Positions 34,783-46,600 of a stretch of DNA of 64,000 bases are shown piece by piece; position 1 is the first letter of the stretch; each line of letters starts with the position of its first letter. Where the stretch lies: assembly GCA_013396525.1 (NCBI GenBank), contig VWYX01001220.1, positions 32,560 to 96,559 on the forward strand, written 5' to 3'. This DNA comes from Chaetorhynchus papuensis. Lineage: Eukaryota; Chordata; Aves; Passeriformes; Rhipiduridae. Under the pieces are notes generated by a model. That model did not search any database and was not told the origin of the DNA. It was given only the letters and a program-made list of their open reading frames with translations. The position numbers were made by a program, and so were the translations under genes.

Positions 34783-35683
34783 CTCTCTCTCCTCTTTAAA
34801 CCGGCATTTTTCTCTATTCCAAGCCCCTCACAGCTCCCATTCTGATTCTGTCCCCCACCGCCGCTGTTTACAGAAGAGCTGGGAAGAGCAGGAAAACTTT
34901 ATTTAGACTAAAAAATTCCATCGGCCAGCAAGAACAGCCTGGCCGGCTCCAAAGCCCCTCCCTCGGGATTCCCACGGGATGGGCAGCTCCTTCCACCTCC
35001 CTCTGGACTGACGGTGCCGCCGGGAGCGCTGGGCACCGGGACCGTGAGGGGTCGGATTTTTCATCCATCTCCACGTCTCCTGCAAGGAAAGCTCCAAACA
35101 ATGTCCCCTCCAGGCTCTTCCGCAGGAATCCTGCGAATGCCATCTCCTGGGCACGAGGCATTGTTCGGGGAAGAATCGGAGCTACCGGCTGCGTTGTATC
35201 AATTTCCCTTCTTGTTTCGCTTCCTCCTATTAAAGCTGGGAAATGACACAACGCATCCGAGTGCCGCTGACTTCATCTGCACCTTCCTCCTCGGGCTGAA
35301 GCCCCCAGCACGGCACCAGGCTCTGGATGCCCAGAGCATCCCTGGGATGCAGCCCCCTCAGCACAGCAGGAACCGGGAGCCTCCTTCTTCCTTCTTTTTT
35401 TTTTTCTCCCGTTCCTTCCTTTTTCCCTCTGTTTTGGTTCACATGTTGAGTTTTCCCTCCCTTGCTGCTCTGTTGTTGTGGCAGATTTTACTGTTGGATT
35501 TTGGCACAAAAACTTTAATAATTAAAAAAATGAAGACGTAAAAGCAGAAAGATTGAGCAAAATAGGGATTTGGGGAATAAGAAACAAGGTTTGGGGATGG
35601 GAGATGGAAAAGCCCTTGGTTTGGCTCCTTTCTGTGGCTGCAATGGGTTTGCTCCCTGGTGCCAGATGTGAAGAATCAAAAAG

Positions 35684-35724
<41 letters not shown>

Positions 35725-37325
35725 GGAAAGAAAATAGAGTGGTTTCCTTTTCCATCCAGAAACACAATTCGGGACCTGCACCTGGGATGCAGGATGCTGC
35801 AGGATGTTCCAGCTGGTCAAAGCCAGGGAAGAGCAGCTGTTTCCCCCTTTTACCACCTAACGGCACATTTATCCAGGTCCCTTAGTGGATTCTCCAAGCT
35901 TTCCCAACTTTTTCCCCAATTTTTGCAAGTCTTACTCCATCACACCCAGTCCTGAGGGGTCATTCCCAGCCCTGAGCCAGCAGATTCTGCTGAATCCTGA
36001 CTCCCACGCCAAGCGTTCGTCTGTTCAGCCCCAGCCATAACCATCCTCGCGGACCTTCCTCGCCCCTTCCCTCCCCATTCCTTTCATCCCACGATATTTT
36101 AACCCTTCTGCGCTCCCCCGGTGCCCCCCGGCTGAGCTGGCGGCCCCAGCCCTGGCGGGATTCTTCACAACGAGTTCAGATTTCTGCTTGGGCTGGGATT
36201 TCTGAGTTTCGATGTTATTTTTGTGGAGGAGGGAGAGGAGGGTCTTGTGGAGAGGAGGGTTTGAAGAGATTCACTTCCTGCTCGGCATTCCTTGGCACTT
36301 AACCCTTTGCCAAGCATCTCCCTACAGACGGGAGAAGCTCCTTCGGCAAAGCACAGAGAGCCCCAGGGAGACTGGGAATTGGCTTTGGAATCAGCTGGAA
36401 AAATTCTTCAGTTGGGTCCATTCTTGGCAGGAAAAAAGTCTGCTTCGGGGAATTTTTGGCTTAAAATCGATTAGATTCCTTAAAATCTACAGAAATCCTT
36501 GGTTTAAAATCACCGGGAGATGAGATGAACTTCAAGGTCACTCCCAACCTTTTCCATGGCCCTGCGCCCCAAAACAGAGCTCCTCCCGGACCATCCATCA
36601 TCTTGCTCTTTCCTGATTTTCTAACCTCCGTGTTCAAGAGTCACCAAAACACCGATTTTTCACCACCTTATTCATCCCTGTCTCCTTCGCTTCTCCTTTT
36701 CCTTCCCCCTCCAGTCTGCACCAGTTCCCACCTGGATCCCGCCGGCTCCTCGCAGGAGCCCTGCTATCAGCTTCTCCCCAGGTTTTTTTCACCCACTACA
36801 AAATAAAATAAATCTACGACCGTTCACGTTTCTTCCTCTTGATGGGGAAACTGAGGCACGGGACAGAGAAATGAAACCATGACAAAAAGATCTCCCAAGA
36901 TTTTACGGGAAGTCAGGACTGACTCTGGCTCCCAACCAGCATTTCTGCCTTTCTCTTCTCTCCCAGAAGAATTTGCTATTTTTAGCTCTGCTTCGCTCCG
37001 TTAGAACGTAATCAAAACCATCCTCCCTCCATATGAGAACGCATCCAGCGGCACTAAAACCCTCCCCGGGGAAAACTTCCCCGGATTTGCAAATTCAGCC
37101 GCCCGAAACGCCTCTGCAGCGGGAAACTTCCACCCCGGGAGCGGCGGCACCGCACGGGACACGCTGAGCTCCAGCCCCGGGCACAGCCCGGGCACAGCCC
37201 GCGCTACCGAGGAGGCTGCTCAGCTCAACCCCCCCGAGTCATTTCCTGCCTCCGCGGGGACGGCTCGGAAGGTCCCGCGGAGCAGGAGCGGAGCCGCTCC
37301 GGCAGCCGACACCCAACGGAGGACG
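34783..37325. other. Intergenic DNA between APH1A and C1orf54-like; 40-base poly(A) tract
   Basis: These genes are divergent and 2.9 kb apart. I see no coding exon here. A pure run of 40 A lies at 35684-35723; T-rich stretches occur at 35395-35410. The last 200 bases before 37326 are GC-rich and carry TTTCCTG and GAGTCAT motifs (ETS- and AP-1-like), a plausible promoter for the downstream gene. Confidence 0.5.
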
Positions 37326-39927
37326 ATGAACTTCTGCATCGCGGTGCTCCTGGTCCTCCACTCCTTGCCCGGTAAAAGCGCTCCCCGGGTTTTCCAGAGT
37401 TTCCCAAGGGGAATTTGATTTTAGCTCGCTGCTCTGAGTATTCCCACGCTCCTGGGATGCCGCGGGGCAGTGGGAGGGGGAGGTCTGGAGGCTGAAAGAT
37501 CTTGGGGGGACTGGCTCGGAGAAAGAGGGCTGCAGGGAAAAAAACGCCGGGAAAACACGATGTAATTACTAAAAGTTCCATGAAGCCTGTGCTGGGAGAA
37601 CAGTGGGATAGTGAATGTTTCCCGCATTGTGTTCAAATCGTTCGTAAATTCCAGCTGGGAGCTATTAGGAGACACAGAGACAGAGAAAAAAAACCCAACA
37701 GGATTTCCTGGGAATTACGTGGGCAGTTTGTAGATGGGAAAGAGTGGAATCAGGGTATTTCGGGAGGAAAACCCCAGCCTGGAGCTGCTGAGGGATGAGC
37801 ATGATATTCCCCCACCTCTGGGAAGGTCGGATACGAAGAAGCACCGGGACTGGAAACTGCGGCTCTGCCGTGCCAAGAGCCTTCCTCTTTCTCTTCCTTC
37901 TTCTCTTCGCCGAAGGAACGGACCCAAACGTGAAACATCAGGCGAGGGGATTCCCAGCTGGAAGCTCTTTTCGGGATACAGTTGTCCTATTATTCTTAGC
38001 GTGACTCCAGTGTAAATACAGGAGCCGACTCGGAACGGCTTTGTGGGAGAGCTCCGTGCCCCAGAGCCCGAGTTCGGCACCGCCGGAACACTTTCCAAGG
38101 ATGAGCGCAGGAAGGAGCGGGGGTGGGTGGGCAGGTCCCAATTTCAGTCCAAATTTCCCTGAAAGCTCCGGGCGGGAGTGGGACAGGTCGAGGTGAGGCT
38201 GCGCTGAGTCCCCCCTGCAGAGCCCCGATCCCGCCCTGGAGTCTCCGGTCTCAATCATCGTTTTCAGAGAATTCCCCAATGAGAATTCTGGGACCTGGGC
38301 TTCTCCCCCAGGCATTGCCGGTGCTGAGAAGGTCAGGGATGTGAGGGGAAGGAGTGGGAGGGTTTGGAGAGGGACCCGGAGCTGCAGCCGGTTCTGGGCA
38401 TGACTGACGGCATCAGTGCAGCCATTAATGGTGTAACTTATAATGACAATATTATAATTATTTATGACTATAAATGAGTATCAAACTATAAAAATATCTA
38501 TTCCACGAATATCTTCCATTCTCATGAGTATCTTAGTGTATGAATCTGTGACTATTAGAACATTAATATTCCTGATTAACTTGCTTTTAAAAATCCCCCC
38601 CCAAACCAAGAAAACCCGCATAACCTTTGTTTGGGATAGGGAATGAGCTGCTCGCTCCAACAGCAAAGTGTTGTTCCTTTGCTTTCAGGGAAGGCGGAGG
38701 TCGAAGATGACATGGAGGAGATCGCACAGGATTTATACGACTACATGGCTCATTTAAGTGAGAAATGCCTTTTTAAAAGCATTTTTACCATTTCCCACAA
38801 GCCACGGGAGAGAGCTGGGATAACCAGGGCTGGGAAGGCTGTGGGAGCCTCCATCCAGGCAGGGAGATGAGGCTTTGCCCAGGGAAAGGCGCTGAGAAGC
38901 CACTGAATCGAGTCCTCTGCACTGACCGTCATTCAGGTTCCACGGGCTCATGGAACAGGTTGGGTGGGAAGGGACCCTAAAGCCTCCACGTCACCCCTGC
39001 CATGGGCAGGGACACCTCCGCTGGCCCAAGCTGCTGCAAGCCCCGTCCAACCGGGCCGGGAACACTCCCAGGGATTTATCCAGGTTGTCCAGATGAATCT
39101 GAGCTACAGTGGCTGCTCAGAGGGGAAGGGCTGGGCGATCACAACCCAGGACATGGAGAAGACCCCAGACCCCATTGTGCCGCCTCACCCGGAGCTGTTT
39201 CCATTCCCTTTCCAGGCAACTACTATTACTCCACAGAAGATTATTACTACGACAACGTCACGGCAACCCCCGCCACGTACACGTACGAGTTGGATTCATA
39301 CGACGTGAGTTGGGTTTCTCTTGGTGTTACCCTAAAAAAACAGGTTTTCCTCACCCAAGTCTTTGCCACAAGGAAAAATAAATTGGTTAAACCCGCTGAT
39401 TTTTAGACCATGGAACAACTCCAGTGAGTTTGAGCAGAGTGTCCATGAACAGCAATCATGGAATGGTTTGAGTTGGGATTTATTTTTCCAGCTTGCACAG
39501 AAACTGTGGGAAATTCCCTGTTTTCCCAATTAAATACTATCAAACCCATCCCAAAGAGGGATCTCCCTGCATAGCAGTTAATCCTGCGCTGTGACTTACC
39601 AGGTTATTTATTTTTCTCCACATCCAGACAAGCACCATTGGAGGAGAGGATTGGGAGAAGTGGTTTTCAGAAGAGAATTCCACCACCAAGACTGCAGGAA
39701 TACCAGATACGAATGCTCCAGGGGGTTCCAGGGATGCTGCGGACAGTCAGGTGGGTGCTTGTCAGCTCAGGAGCTCTGCCACGGGCTCTCAACACATTAA
39801 AACATGGGACTTTGGGACTGATTTATTTTCCTTGACTCACCAGGATTCCCAGGCATCATTTGGATTGTCCCTGCAGTGCCACCTCACCCTCATCATCCTC
39901 CTCAGCCTCCTGGGTCTCCTGCTATGA
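37326..39927 (+). CDS. C1orf54: Small acidic Tyr-rich secreted or GPI-anchored protein, candidate C1orf54 ortholog
   Basis: Five exons with consensus splice sites join in frame to 136 residues: 37326-37371, 38689-38757, 39216-39304, 39628-39750 and 39844-39927. A signal peptide (MNFCIAVLLVLHSLPGKA) comes first. The mature part is acidic and Tyr-rich (QDLYDYM, YYYSTEDYYYDN), which suits tyrosine sulfation, and it has N-glycosylation sites NVT and NST. The protein ends in a hydrophobic stretch (HLTLIILLSLLGLLL) with no cytosolic tail, as for a GPI signal or a tail-end anchor. Human C1orf54 has about 131 residues with the same plan (signal, acidic Tyr-rich core, hydrophobic end) and lies next to APH1A. 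Sequence identity is too low for me to claim orthology on residues alone; position and architecture support it. Function is unknown. Intron 2 contains a CR1 piece. Confidence 0.72.
38938..39085 (-). repeat. CR1 LINE fragment in C1orf54-like intron 2
   Basis: It contains GGTTGGGTGGGAAGGGACCC, CACCCCTGCCATGGGCAGGG and AGCCCCGTCCAACCGGGCCG in antisense CR1 order. It is more decayed than the copies at 57978 and 60218. Confidence 0.8.
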
Positions 39928-42599
39928 TCCCCCAGCCTCCTCCTCCCAAGGTACTCTGGGATTTCAACACTCAAAGCGCGTCCTTTAACCCAGGGAAATC
40001 CAATTCTTTCTGAAGCAGCAACTTTCCAAAGCACTGGAAAGACAACAAACCCTTCCAGGCACCCAGCTGTGAAGCCAGGGAACTCACCAGCAGCTCTGAT
40101 CGCCACTGATGGCCTGCAGAGGCTTTCCAGAGCGTTCTCCCACTGACCTCCCGGCATTCAATGGGAACTTCAAGGCAACCAGGCACCTCCCGCTGCTCAT
40201 CCACACAAATCCCCCGTTCAGTAAAACCCCAGAGTGGTTTGGGTTGAGGTGAACCTCACAGAGCAGCTGGTTCCCCCCTCCTGCCCAGGTTCCGCCACAG
40301 CTCCGTCCCACAGCTGGAGCTCTCCAACACCCCAGGAAATGCCGACCCCCGTCCCGCCACACGCGGGAACTTCCTCAGCTTTTCCTTTGTCCCAGACACG
40401 GCGGCTGGGATGGCGACCAGGACATTGTCAGGTGTTGACAACGGCATCCTCTCCACGAGGCGTTGCCTCCGTTCCGGAACCGCCGTGACTTTGTGTCCGA
40501 AGGTTTTGCAGAAACACCAGCAATATCTGGGTGCGATGAGAAGCTGGACCAGAAAACCTCCCACCACCCCAACCCCCCCACGGAGAGCAATCTGTTGCAG
40601 AAATGGGCGATTTTGGTCAAGAAAGCAGAGTTAAACTCCTTTTGGGGGGAAAAAAGCGCAATCCCATGCTCGGTGCCTATGCTGCTTTTCCTTGGAAGAG
40701 TTTAACAAGGAAGGAGGGATGGAAAACTGGCCCAGGCATACCCAGGTAACCCCACAAGACAAAAGAGGCTGAGTCGAGCCAAGGGATGGTGAGCGAAGCC
40801 AGCAGGAGCTTCACGGTGGTCACAGCGTCCAGAGCCCCCGGCTCCCTCTAGGCACCTCCCAGATCCCGGGAGAATCCCCCGAGCCGCCGGAGCTCGCACG
40901 ACCCATCCCGCTCTCCTCCTCTACACGCACGGAGCAGCGGGGCCAGCCCCCGCCTGCCCCACCATTCCCAGCTTATCCAGGCCCCCAGCCCTGGAATGAA
41001 AAAGAGTTTTGTTTCCCAGGGAAGCTGAAAAGCTCGAAACGGGTTCAGAAGCGGCGGGAGGAGCGAGCCCGGATGCGCTGCCTGGCAGTGCCACCTCCTG
41101 GCTCCGTGCTGCCATAAAGGTGGATTGGAAAAAGCCAAGAACGCCCCGGAAAATTATTTAGGATCACACGGCAGTGAGATTTCCAACCCTGGAGCGGAGT
41201 AAAAAGCAATTAAAGGAACATAAAAGATGTGGATGAAGGTTATGAGTTTATTCCTAAAAACCATCCCTCTAATGCAGAAAATAAACCAGTTTGTTGTAAC
41301 CCGGCTTAACTATGAACTGTATCACTCCCTCCCAGAGCAAATCCTCCAGGTACAAACCTTCCCGACCACATCCTCACCTTCCTTGTTTCGGGACAGGGAT
41401 GTCCTGACACAATCACACCACAGATGGACAACTGGACATGTCCTCCCTGCTCCCAAAGCTGGGAATATTCACCCAAACCCCTTTAGCCCCAAAGCGACAA
41501 CTTCTTCCCGGCTCTTTCCCAAGTTCCTGTCCCAGATTTACCTTTTTCCCCTCACTCGCAGGGTGGTGGTGGCTCCACGGCCACCGCCTCCGTGAGCAGC
41601 CGCCCGGCTCTCCCAGCAAACCCCCGGGATAAGCAGCTTTAACACAAAGAGGATTTTCCCTGCAGTTGTGAGAACCTTTCCCAGTTACCTCCCAGCAGAA
41701 GGCTCTCAAGGTCTCTGGCGTTTTCCAGCAGCTCCTTATAGAACCATCCAAATCCTGCCGCGCCTGCTCCCAGCACGACTCCCACAGCCCGGGAGCGATG
41801 TCCTGGGGGAGCTGCAGCCCACGGGGGCTATTTTTGGGTTTCAGCCCCAAAAGCACCAGCGAGGGACACAGAAACACAGTCAGGGAAGAGCCACCCAGAG
41901 CTAGCACTGAGGAGGGAACCGGCTACAGGCTTGCAAACATCCTGTCTAGTGGCCTGTGATTTTGTGCAGATTTAGGCAGTTGTGGATGGGGGCTGGGGCT
42001 GCTCTCCTGCCTTTAATCTTCCCAAGTTCTTGTCCTCACCATTGATGGGCTTTTGTCCATCCACACGGACCTTAGGTCAGCCCTTCCCGCTCCAGTGCGG
42101 AGAACAGGAACTGTTTCCATCCACATCCCGTGGGTCTGGAACAAAAGTAAATAATCATTCACCTGTTTCTCCTCACCTCTCCCATTTTTTCCTCCATTCC
42201 CGAATCCACAATATCTGGCCTTTCCAACCCCATTTTTAACCCTTTCCTAAAATACAAGACAGAGTCCTTGGCTGACCTCTCCACATTTGATCCCGAAACA
42301 GGAAATATTTTCTCCATGGAGTTTACACAAAGCCGGAACAAACCCGAGATTCCCATGTTGGGTTGTTGGTTTTTGTTTTTTTTTTAATTCTGTCACCAAG
42401 TTGCCAAAATGTCTCCGGTTATTTGTGTCTCCAAAGTTAAAAGAGTCAACGTGTAAATATTTGGAACTGCTTGTCCCAGAATTGTCCCGCTTGGGCATGA
42501 GGGATGTTGGCGGCTTGCAGGCTCTTTTCAAGGATCATTTTCCAGGAGAAAAACTTCAATAGAGAAACATTCATTAATTTTAAATAGGAAAAGAATTTC
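39928..42599. other. C1orf54-like 3' region and spacer to ANP32E
   Basis: Possible poly(A) signals on the plus strand are ATTAAA at 41209-41214 and AATAAA at 41280-41285, which would give a 3' UTR of about 1.3 kb. A short decayed CR1-like piece is likely at about 40233-40300 (GGTTTGGGTTGAGGTGAACC). No coding exon was recognised. Confidence 0.35.
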
Positions 42600-42781
42600 C
42601 ATAGGGATATAAATCCCATCTATCCACCCAGGGAGATCTAAATTACAGATATCCAACTGGAGGGGAATATAAATCCCATCTATCCAACCCAAGGGGGATA
42701 TAAATCCCATATATGCACCCCGAGGGGAATACAAATCCCAAGTATCCACCCAGAGCAGGATATGAGCCTCATCTATCCCCC
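42600..42781. repeat. Minisatellite, about six 30-base units
   Basis: Units resemble GGGGATATAAATCCCATCTA followed by TCCACCC. The second unit is the most diverged. It lies about 1 kb upstream of ANP32E. Confidence 0.9.
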
Positions 42782-43079
42782 GCGAGGAGCTCAGATTTTA
42801 GGAACCGGGCTATTCCCCCGCTGTGTGAACAAGTCTCCCCTCCCCGATGTGTTGGCAGCCCTGCCGTCGCGCAAATTAACCAAAAATAGCACAAATTCCC
42901 AAAAGCTGCTGCACCCTCGGGCGAGTGAGACCTTGGACCCCCGCTCCTGACACCGGGCGTGTGACCCCACCGGGGTGACCCCCGCACGGGACCGGGGCTG
43001 CGAACCTCCCCCGCCTCGAAAGGCGGCGCGTGGAGCCGCGCGAACCAGCACGGCGGGCAGAACCCTGCCCGAGGCCGCG

Positions 43080-43674
43080 CACCGGGGCGGGGTGGGGTGC
43101 GACCCCCGGAGGGGAGCACGAGCGGGGATGGCCGCGCACAGCCCGGCCCCGCAGCGGCCGCGACCCCTCAGCAGCCCGACCCCCGGCCCGACCCCTCAGC
43201 AGCCGCGACCCCCGGCCCGATCCCCGGCCCGACCCCTCAGCAGCCCGACCCCCGGCCCGATCCCTCAGCAGCCCGACCCCCGGCCCCCCCCCCGGCCCCG
43301 CCCCGCGTGCTCAGGGCGCGCGCACCCCGCCGGCCCCCGCGCGCGAGCACAAACCCGGCCCGCCGCGCGCCCGGACGGGCAGCGCGCTCGGCCAATGGCG
43401 CGGCGCCCCACGCGCCAATGGTGGCGCGGCGTGGGGGAGCCCGCCCCGGGGCGTGGCGTGGCCGGGGGGGGCGCCATGCGCCGTGTCATGGAGGCGCAGT
43501 GTGCGGGCGGCCATTGACGGTGCCGGAGCTGCGGCGGAGCGGCGCGGCCGGGGCGGCCCCGGCGACCCCCGACCCATTCCCGGCGCGCTCCCGGCGGCCG
43601 CCGCAGCCGCAGCGACCCCGCGGCCGCTCTCGGCCACCCTCCCTCGCCAGTGCGGAACCGCGGGAGGGGGGGCG
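43080..43674 (+). promoter_or_regulatory. ANP32E CpG-island promoter with embedded minisatellite
   Basis: A CpG island upstream of the ANP32E start. At 43160-43300, units of CAGCAGCCCGACCCCCGGCC and CCGACCCCT repeat. CCAAT boxes lie near 43391 (GGCCAATGG) and 43416 (CGCCAATGG), inside a locally repeated GCGCGGCG context. No TATA box is seen. Confidence 0.65.
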
Positions 43675-46600
43675 ATGGAGATGAAGAAGCGCATCAACCT
43701 GGAGTTGCGGAACCGGGCCCCCGAGAAGGTGAGGGGCGGCGGGGCCGGTGGGGCGCGCTCCCCCCGCCCCGTAGGGCCGTCGCTGCCGCCTCGGGCCGCG
43801 CGGGCCCGGCGGCACTGCCGCCGAATCTGGGTCAGCCGTGGCGCAGGGCCCGGCGGGGCGCGGGCGGCGCTTCCGGCGCGGCCCCGGGACCCGCGGCCCC
43901 CCCGCGTTCCCCCTCCGCCTCCTCCCTCGGGGTGCCCCGAAGTTCCCGGGGGGCGCGGCGGCCTCGGCTTCCCCCGACGTTAATCCGCCGCTCTCCCCGG
44001 CCGCAGTAAACAGGTCACGGCGACGGCCCCGGCCGCGGCCCGTCGCTCATCTCGGCGCCTTTAATGAGTATAATTAACCTTGTTTCCCGCGCCCGCCGCC
44101 CCGCCGGGCGTGCCGTGGGGTCCCCACAGCCCTCCCGCGTCCCCCCGCGTTTCCAACTTTCCGTTTCTTTGGAAAGAGCCAAAAAAGAAAAAAAAAAAAA
44201 AAAAGCCCCAAACCCCTGGAACCGCGGGAGCGCACGTGCGCGGCGGGGCCACGCGCTGCCCCCGCCGCCTCCCCGGCCCCACGCGCGGCTCCGGAGCATC
44301 GCTTCCAGCTCCCCACCGAGGACATCAGCGCCTCGTTCGCCCCAAGAGTAAAGTCCTGAGACGTTCGCTTTCCCTGACCTAGCGCGTGTGGGTTTTGGGG
44401 GGAAAAACTGTCCAGAACTGTTGATTTAACCCACCCAGTCGTGTTTGCGGGTGGCAGGTACCCGGAGAGGCCTCCTCGCGCTGGCAGCGTGCGGCTGCCG
44501 GGAACGAAGCTGGGAACCCACTCTGTCCCCAGCAGCTTTCTGTAAAACTCGGTGTTTGTATGGAATAATGGAGTTTTTTTAATGAAAAAAATAAAGTAAT
44601 AGCGGGAAGCTGACCTCATACCGCTGGAGGTCTGCAGCACTCCCAAAATGTTGTTAGTGTGCGGGGAAAGGGAAGAGTCACCTTGCGCCTGTCCTTTACC
44701 GAGTGGATGATCCACTCTAGATAAAATAATTTAAAATTAATTGGCTGCTTCTTGTCGCTGCTTCTGCAAGTACGCGACCCGTATTGATTATCGAGTGGCT
44801 TGGGCACAAGGAAATTATTTATTTGGGCTCAATTAACCTCCAGGACTCTCTGGGAAAATAATCTGGAGTCAGAATGTTTTAGGTTCAGAGAGAAACTGGT
44901 TTTATGAGTTTGATTATGCACAGTTAAATGATGAGACCTGAGGAGAAGTCAGCAGTTGGCTGCGTGTGGGGCAGCTGATGCACCCTGGCTGCAGTGGTTC
45001 AGTGTACTCCGTCGGTGAAGTTTTGGGGTCAGCTGGCAGATTTTGCAGAGTTTGATGTGTGCTTGGAGGAAGGAAAACTGCTGCATAATTTTTAAATTAG
45101 GTGGGTGTTGGTGGTTTCAGGGCAGAAGCCTGGTCTGATTTTAAATCAAGCCCCAAACCAGCAGACGCTGCCCAGTCCCTGGGTTGGGGTTCAGGTGAGT
45201 GGGGGTTCGCTGCTGTGACACCCGCGCGTGCCTCGCTGGCCTGTTTGCAGGTGACGGAGTTGGTGCTCGATAACTGCCGGTCCAGCAACGGGGAAATCGA
45301 AGGGCTCAATGACTCATTTAAGGAACTCCAGTTTCTCAGCATGGCCAACGTTGAGCTGACGTCACTGGCCAAACTCCCCACGCTGAGTAAGCTCCGGAAG
45401 GTGGGTATCTCCCGGCTGCCAGCGCTTTGGGACGGCAAAGTCATGGGTGACAAGCCGTGGTCGCACCTTTCAGCACTCGTGGCTGGACTTGTGTGGCGCT
45501 GAAGGTGCTTCATGGGCCTCTGAAATGTGTTTTTAAGATCTGAATTGGGTGTCTCCAGTTGGTTATGGCGAGTTGGGCTTGGTCAGCGACTCTTGGGGCA
45601 GTAGCTGCTTGGCTGTGGACACTCTGAAGGTCGGCCATGCCTTGCTGACCAGGGGGCCTTGGTAAGAGGCCCTTGGGTTGCTCATTACTGACAGTGAACT
45701 CCAGTTCTGGTAACTTAAAACTGAGGTGCCCAAACCCATGAGACTTTAAGGAGCAGTTTATAATTCTCAACTTAAAGGAACTTTTTGACAGCCAAAGCTT
45801 GTTACCTTGGGTGAGTCTTCAAAAGTGATTACACTCTTAAAGGGAGAACAATTAACAGTGATGCAGCTGAATCTAAGGCTGAAAATCCAACTGTTTAATT
45901 CCTTTTTTTCTGTACAATAGCTGGAGTTGAGTGACAATGTCATTTCTGGAGGCCTGGAGGTCCTTGCGGAGAGATGTCCGAATCTCACATATCTAAATCT
46001 AAGTGGCAACAAAATCAAAGATCTTGGCACTGTGGAAGCTCTTGTGAGTATGAAGTGGGAGGAGCTCTGGGGAGATTTAATAAATACTATTTTTTATCAA
46101 GAACCCTTAGTATTTTTGCAATGGATTGGTACAAAGGTTTGTCAGTCTTGTGGTTGGTCCGGTCTGATGGACTCGGTGCCATGGTTATAGGACAGCTTGT
46201 GTCACCCCACTAGTGGAAAATGCTTCTGTGCCAGGAGTGGGATGTCCCAAATCAGAGATGGTTGGGCTTGTTTTGTTTTTGAGGAAAAAGTGGCCAAGGT
46301 GTATTGTGCTGATTCCCCTGTGCTTGTTCGTTAAGGTGTGTTTGTCTGATGAGTTTTCATTAAACTGTGAAGTGACTCAGACACGGGTGGGATACAGCAG
46401 AGGAGGGAGCTGCCAGTGGTGGTTATGCTTGGGCTGTGACACCGCTGTGTCTGGGAGCACCACGGGGAAAAAACCTTTTCATTTATTTTCAGCAAAATCT
46501 GAAGAACTTGAAGAGCCTTGACCTGTTCAACTGTGAGATCACAAACCTTGAGGACTACAGGGACAGCATCTTTGAGCTGCTCCAGCAGATCACATACCTG

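Noticed and set aside
34497..34906. Plus-strand frame with FSSLL repeats
   Set aside because: It is a translation of the (TCTCT)n microsatellite.
35684..35723. Poly(A) run as the tail of a processed pseudogene
   Set aside because: The sequence before it resembles no gene in the window or known mRNA that I recognise, and no target-site duplication was seen.
42600..42781. CRISPR-like array
   Set aside because: The units are contiguous and diverged without unique spacers, and the genome is a vertebrate, so it is a minisatellite.
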